Source: Spirochaetota bacterium (lineage in GTDB: Bacteria; Spirochaetota; GWE2-31-10; MWDO01). Taken from it: a stretch of 11,211 bases of DNA. The position numbers and the translations under genes are program-made. The notes beneath the pieces were generated by a model that was not told where the DNA came from, searched no databases, and saw nothing but the letters and a program-made list of their open reading frames with translations. The stretch spans positions 1 through 11,211 of the forward strand of contig JAGOCL010000042.1 of NCBI GenBank assembly GCA_017998755.1, given 5' to 3'. Each line of letters starts with the position of its first letter. Position 1 is the first letter of the stretch. Shown here one piece after another: positions 7,663-11,211 of this stretch.

Positions 7663-9113
7663 TGAACGTCGCAATTATTTTTGTAATATCTTTATCTGTT
7701 TCTATTATCGTATGCTTATCCGTAAAAAACCTTTTTATTCAATATCTTGTCTCGATATTCGCCGGAATCGTCCATTTAACGATCTCCGCGCTGTTATTTA
7801 TAAATTTTATTGAAATCGAGATAACTTTCCTCAGTTTCGACTCTTTAAGCAAGTTATTTCTTATAGTTTTATCAGTCGTATATCTTTCCGTAACTCTCGT
7901 TTCGAACGCCTTTTTAAAAAGACAAATTTTAAAAGAAAACGCCAAATCTCGTAAATACTATTTTCTTCTATTAAACTGTTATTTATTGGCGACGACTTCT
8001 GTAATATTGAGCGCTAATTTCGGAATGTATTGGATAGCTTCGGAAGCAACCACTCTTTGCGTCGCGCCATTAATATATTATTACCGCGACGACGAGTCGC
8101 TCGAAGCTATGTGGAAGTATCTGTTTATGGTATCGATCGGGATCGCTTTTGCTTTTATCGGAATCCTCTTTTTTACGTTATCGGCAAACGGAACTCCGCT
8201 TGAAGGGAAACAGCTGGTTTTTGCTCTATTCAAAGCAAACGCCTCCGAGCTCAATCCTATTTGGCTAAAAGCCGGCTTTATTTTTATATTTGTCGGACTA
8301 AGCGTTAAAGCGGGACTCGCCCCTTTGCACTCTGCGGACGTAGACGCAACTAGCGCCGCCCCAAGCCCTATCGCCGCTCTTATATCGGGAAGTCTCAGGA
8401 TAGCGGCTCTTATGGGGATTTTGAGGGCGTTTCAGATAGTATCGGGAACGTCTATATATAATTTTGCTAAAATAGTATTAATAACCGGCGGAACTTTATC
8501 GATATGCGTCGCGTTCGTCTTTATGTTTAGAGTAAAAAACTATAAAAGAATGTTGGCATATTCCAGCATAGAGCATCTTGGTTTGATTACTGCGGCGGTA
8601 GGATTTGGCGGTTTAGCGTTTATCGGAGCGATGTATCACGTAGTTTATAACGCTCTGAATAAAGTAGTCCTGTTTATCTCCGCCGGAAATATTCACTCAA
8701 GGTATAAAACCCGCGAAATATCAAAAATCGGTTCCGTTATTTCTTTAATCCCATGGACCGGCTGGATATTTTTATTAGCATTTTTTGCAATATCCGCAAT
8801 CCCCCCTTTTGGGGTGTTTTTCAGCGAATTAATGATCTTTGAAGGAGCATTTTTATCGGATAAGCCAGTAATTTTGTTTTTCATCATGTTTTTCATGCTT
8901 TTTATATTTATCAATATGGGACGTTCTATTTTTCAATCGCTATATAGCGACAATCTCCTCCCCGACATATCCCGCGATAAAGAAAAACTTAGTATTATTC
9001 ATCTTGTATCTTTAATATTGTTGTTTTTATTGGTAGCGATTGCATTGATTAATCCGGGGATTTTACGGGAAAATATAATAAATATTTCAAAGGACTTTGG
9101 TATAAAAATATGA
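7662..9113 (+). CDS. hyfF: HyfF-like (NuoL/NuoN-family) antiporter-type membrane subunit
   Basis: Second antiporter-like ion-translocating subunit, 483 residues with about 13-14 TM helices (E. coli HyfF has about 526). Key residues are kept: E128 in YWIASEATTLCVAPL, K216 in GLSVKAGLAPLHSADVDATS with H223, and K334 in YNALNKVVLFISAGN. The sequence SADVDATSAAPSPIAALISG is typical of HyfF-type proteins where NuoL has HDAMEGPTPVSALIH. Its start overlaps the HyfE-like stop by one base (TAATG), and its own stop overlaps the large-subunit gene by 4 bases (ATGA). Together with the HyfB-like subunit it gives the complex two complete proton-channel modules. Confidence 0.92.
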   Translation: MNVAIIFVISLSVSIIVCLSVKNLFIQYLVSIFAGIVHLTISALLFINFIEIEITFLSFDSLSKLFLIVLSVVYLSVTLVSNAFLKRQILKENAKSRKYYFLLLNCYLLATTSVILSANFGMYWIASEATTLCVAPLIYYYRDDESLEAMWKYLFMVSIGIAFAFIGILFFTLSANGTPLEGKQLVFALFKANASELNPIWLKAGFIFIFVGLSVKAGLAPLHSADVDATSAAPSPIAALISGSLRIAALMGILRAFQIVSGTSIYNFAKIVLITGGTLSICVAFVFMFRVKNYKRMLAYSSIEHLGLITAAVGFGGLAFIGAMYHVVYNALNKVVLFISAGNIHSRYKTREISKIGSVISLIPWTGWIFLLAFFAISAIPPFGVFFSELMIFEGAFLSDKPVILFFIMFFMLFIFINMGRSIFQSLYSDNLLPDISRDKEKLSIIHLVSLILLFLLVAIALINPGILRENIINISKDFGIKI

Positions 9114-10588
9114 TAGCTCTTCAGGTTCAAAACAATCAATATTTTGAGATAAAAAGAATCCCTTTTTTTACTAAGAAAGAATTTCACAATAATATATCCG
9201 ATCTGCTTTCGCAAAGTTTCAGGATTGTAGGACTTTTCTCCATCGATAAGGAAGATCCCGACAAGATCGTTTCGGTACTCGCGCAGGACAAATCGACTTA
9301 CCTCTATATACTCGGATGCGATTTTGATAAAAACGACCGCGAATTTGAAAGTTGGGTCAGCGAATATCCGCAGACGGACTGTTACGAATGCGAACTGGCC
9401 GAGGAGTACGGATTAATTCCGCTAGGTCATCCCGGAATTCATCCCGTCAGAAAACAAAACGTAGTATTAAATAACCAACCGTACGATTTTTATACGCTGG
9501 ACGGCGACGAAACTCACGAGGTAGCGGTCGGTCCTATACACGCCGGCGTTATCGAACCGGGACATTTCAGATTTAACTGCCACGGCGAGACGGTTTACAA
9601 TCTCGAGATAAATCTGGGTTATCAACGACGCGGCGTAGAGTCGCTTATATTAAACGCGCCTCCCGTTCAAAGAATAATTCTTTCCGAGTCGATCGCGGGA
9701 GATACGGTAATCGGCCACGCCTACGCTCATTGCGCTCTGATAGAGAGTTTGTCCGATACAAAGATTACTCTCCGCGCAATGGTTATACGAAGCATAGCCG
9801 AGGAACTTGAAAGGATCGCTATGCACATAAGCGGACTTCTGGGAATGGCTAACGACGTCGGATACGCTATCGTCTCCTCGTCTTACGGGAGACTTCGCAC
9901 GCTCGTAATCAACAGTTTAGCGGAGTTGTGCGGTTCCAGATTCGGACGCGGGCTTTTTATTTACGGAGGGGTCAGGTTTGATCTGGACGACGATATTACT
10001 AAAACTATTTTGAAAAATATAAAACTTGTAAGAAATCATTTAAAACATATCAACGACGCGCTTTTTTCAACGACTTCCGCTCTGATTCGTTTCGACAACG
10101 TCGGCGCGTTGGATAAACAAACCGCTATTAACCTCGGTTTATTGGGACCGTCGGCGCGCTCCTGCGGCATCGAGATCGACGCCAGGGTTTTTTTCCCTTA
10201 CGGAGCATACAGGTATTTTCCGATATCGCCGGTAACTCTCCAGTCGGGCGACTCGTTTGCCCGCGCCAGAATTCGCGCTCTTGAAATAGAAGAGTCGTTT
10301 AGATTTATATTCGAGCTGTTTGAGAATATTCCGTCGGGCGCGATAAAATCAAACGTCGCGAGTATGAAAAGCTCCGCCGGAGTTATCTCAATAGTCGAGG
10401 GGTGGCGCGGGGAGATAGTTCATTCGGCGTTTACCGACCGATTTGGGAATTTGGTTCAATATAAGATTATCGATCCCTCTTTTGTCAACTGGAACGGATT
10501 GAGCATGGCTCTACGGGGAAACGCGATTTCAGACTTTCCGATATGCAATAAAAGTTTCGATCTGTCCTACGCCGGACGCGATCTTTGA
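9110..10588 (+). CDS. EhrL-type large subunit: NuoC + NuoD/HyfG-like fusion lacking the NiFe ligands
   Basis: Homologue of HycE/HyfG and of complex I NuoCD. Residues 1-125 are a NuoC-like domain with the signature ECELAEEYGLIPLGHPGIHP (94-112 region). Residues 138-492 are the NuoD/large-subunit domain, with VGPIHAGVIEPGHFRF (H144, counterpart of the 49-kDa subunit GPxHP histidine) and LGYQRRGVES (169-178). The nickel site is missing. Where hydrogenases have RxCGxC, this protein has ESIAGDTVIGH, with A196 and T199 in place of the cysteines. Where they have DPCxxC, it has SFDLSYAGRDL, with S486 and G489. The protein ends 3 residues later, without the extension a HycI-type protease would remove. 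The DRxDY quinone tyrosine region of NuoD is not visible either. Substrate unknown; assembly into an Ehr complex is inferred from the operon. ATG overlaps the previous stop by 4 bases; AAAGGA lies 15 bases upstream. Confidence 0.92.
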   Translation: MIALQVQNNQYFEIKRIPFFTKKEFHNNISDLLSQSFRIVGLFSIDKEDPDKIVSVLAQDKSTYLYILGCDFDKNDREFESWVSEYPQTDCYECELAEEYGLIPLGHPGIHPVRKQNVVLNNQPYDFYTLDGDETHEVAVGPIHAGVIEPGHFRFNCHGETVYNLEINLGYQRRGVESLILNAPPVQRIILSESIAGDTVIGHAYAHCALIESLSDTKITLRAMVIRSIAEELERIAMHISGLLGMANDVGYAIVSSSYGRLRTLVINSLAELCGSRFGRGLFIYGGVRFDLDDDITKTILKNIKLVRNHLKHINDALFSTTSALIRFDNVGALDKQTAINLGLLGPSARSCGIEIDARVFFPYGAYRYFPISPVTLQSGDSFARARIRALEIEESFRFIFELFENIPSGAIKSNVASMKSSAGVISIVEGWRGEIVHSAFTDRFGNLVQYKIIDPSFVNWNGLSMALRGNAISDFPICNKSFDLSYAGRDL

Positions 10589-10593
10589 TATAT

Positions 10594-10600
10594 AAAGGAG
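10594..10600 (+). promoter_or_regulatory. Shine-Dalgarno with unusually long spacing before the ferredoxin-small subunit gene
   Basis: AAAGGAG lies 15 bases before ATG 10616, which is longer than usual. A TAA at 10613-10615 directly precedes that ATG in its own frame, so no earlier start is possible. Either the spacing is tolerated or this gene is translated less than its neighbours. Confidence 0.45.
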
Positions 10601-10615
10601 CTCGGGATAATATAA

Positions 10616-11211
10616 ATGTTTAACGCTATAAAACTTAGAATTTTGCAAGGGGATCCGATAGTACATAACGTCGTCTCGGCTAAATTTCCCGAAAGATATA
10701 GAGGATTTCCGAATATTCAGGATAAAAGTTGTCCGAATAAATGCCGCATCTGCGCGGATAACTGCCCGACCGGCGCTATCAATCTCAATCCCGTCGCGCT
10801 CGATATTGGAAAGTGCGTTTTTTGTCCGACGTGCGAAGAACTCTGTCCGGAGAAAATAATTCATTTTTCGGGAAATTATCGATTGTGCGCAGACGTAAGA
10901 GAAAAACTGCTTATAACAAAAAATGTAAAAGAGATCGCGCCGGAAGAGGCTTCAAAGATAATCAAAAGTTACTTCGGCAGATCCCTCAAATTGAGACAAA
11001 TATCCGCCGGCGGGTGTAACGGTTGCGAACTGGAACTAAACGCCCTCGGTAATGTTAATTTCGATATGGGTAGATACGGAGTAGAATTCCTCGCCTCTCC
11101 AAGACACGCCGACGGGGTATTGATAACAGGTCCGATAACTAAGAATATGGCTCAAGCGACCGAAATATGTTACGACGCCGTTCCCAATCCCAAAATCATC
11201 ATACTTTGCGG
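10616..11211 (+). CDS. 2[4Fe-4S] ferredoxin fused to NuoB/HyfI-like small subunit (3' end outside window)
   Basis: Electron-transfer subunit combining what are separate proteins in Hyf/Hyc (HycF/HyfH and HycG/HyfI). 198 codons are visible before the right edge. The ferredoxin domain (about 35-85) carries two cluster motifs: C39-x3-C43-x2-C46-x3-C50-P, and the canonical C67-x2-C70-x2-C73-x3-C77-P. The linker has an extra C91. The small-subunit domain starts near 125 with ISAGGCNGCELELNALG, whose C134 and C137 are the first ligands of the proximal [4Fe-4S] cluster. VLITGPITKNM (168-178) is a family hallmark. The rest, including the remaining cluster cysteines, lies outside the window; C198 near the edge may belong to that set. 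It follows the large-subunit gene after 27 bases, so the pair should form the peripheral arm. The fused arrangement fits Ehr complexes, where I would call it an EhrS-like subunit. Confidence 0.9.
   Translation, partial: MFNAIKLRILQGDPIVHNVVSAKFPERYRGFPNIQDKSCPNKCRICADNCPTGAINLNPVALDIGKCVFCPTCEELCPEKIIHFSGNYRLCADVREKLLITKNVKEIAPEEASKIIKSYFGRSLKLRQISAGGCNGCELELNALGNVNFDMGRYGVEFLASPRHADGVLITGPITKNMAQATEICYDAVPNPKIIILC

Noticed and set aside
4128..11211. Working Hyf/FHL-type [NiFe] hydrogenase or formate hydrogenlyase
   Set aside because: Gene order and membrane subunits fit, but the large subunit lacks all four nickel-ligand cysteines and the cleavable C-terminal tail. No hydrogenase maturation or formate dehydrogenase gene is seen in the window.
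4128..11211. Respiratory complex I (nuo) operon
   Set aside because: HyfB-, HyfC-, HyfE- and HyfF-specific signatures, the ferredoxin-small subunit fusion and the gene order differ from nuoA-N. No NuoA, NuoJ or NADH-binding NuoE/F/G is present.
1..11211. CRISPR array, tRNA/rRNA gene, insertion sequence, prophage or riboswitch
   Set aside because: Coding genes fill the window apart from the gap of about 240 bp. I saw no regularly spaced repeats, transposase, RNA-gene signature or long structured leader.

Overview
The window looks like part of the chromosome of an anaerobic, Gram-negative-type bacterium. G+C looks modest (roughly 40% by eye), coding is dense, and there is a lipoprotein signal peptide plus a two-membrane style sensor kinase. 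A PnrA/BMP-type lipoprotein, an HTH-EIIA(Ntr) fusion and a hydrogenase-related membrane complex would fit Spirochaetota, Elusimicrobiota, Fibrobacterota or a similar lineage. The sequence alone does not settle which, and nothing in it marks a plasmid, phage or insertion sequence.

Layout: two divergent transcription units share an intergenic region of about 240 bp. Leftward (minus strand) are a BMP-family substrate-binding lipoprotein (3225-2167) and, coupled to it by a one-base TAATG overlap, a hybrid sensor histidine kinase (2167 to beyond position 1). The kinase has TM, periplasmic domain, TM, HAMP, PAS, HisKA, HATPase and REC domains, and is cut by the window edge inside REC. This looks like a ligand-sensing pair: no ABC ATPase or permease accompanies the binding protein here.

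Rightward (plus strand) is a tightly packed operon. It starts with a DNA-binding/PTS EIIA fusion (3467-4135) and continues with HyfB-, HyfC-, HyfE- and HyfF-like membrane subunits (4128-9113), a NuoC/HyfG-like catalytic subunit (9110-10588) and a ferredoxin fused to a NuoB/HyfI-like small subunit (10616 to beyond the right edge). Stop/start overlaps of 1-8 bp join most genes, so the subunits are probably made together.

Main point: the large subunit resembles group 4 membrane-bound [NiFe] hydrogenases but lacks all four nickel-ligating cysteines (A196, T199, S486 and G489 occupy those places) and the C-terminal extension that a maturation protease would remove. The complex is therefore best read as an Ehr (energy-converting hydrogenase-related) complex and not as a working hydrogenase. 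Both antiporter-like subunits keep the Glu/Lys residues expected for ion translocation, and the electron-carrying Fe-S subunit is present. It could thus couple an unknown redox reaction to ion pumping. The HTH-EIIA protein at the head of the operon suggests that expression is tied to the phosphorylation state of a PTS relay.
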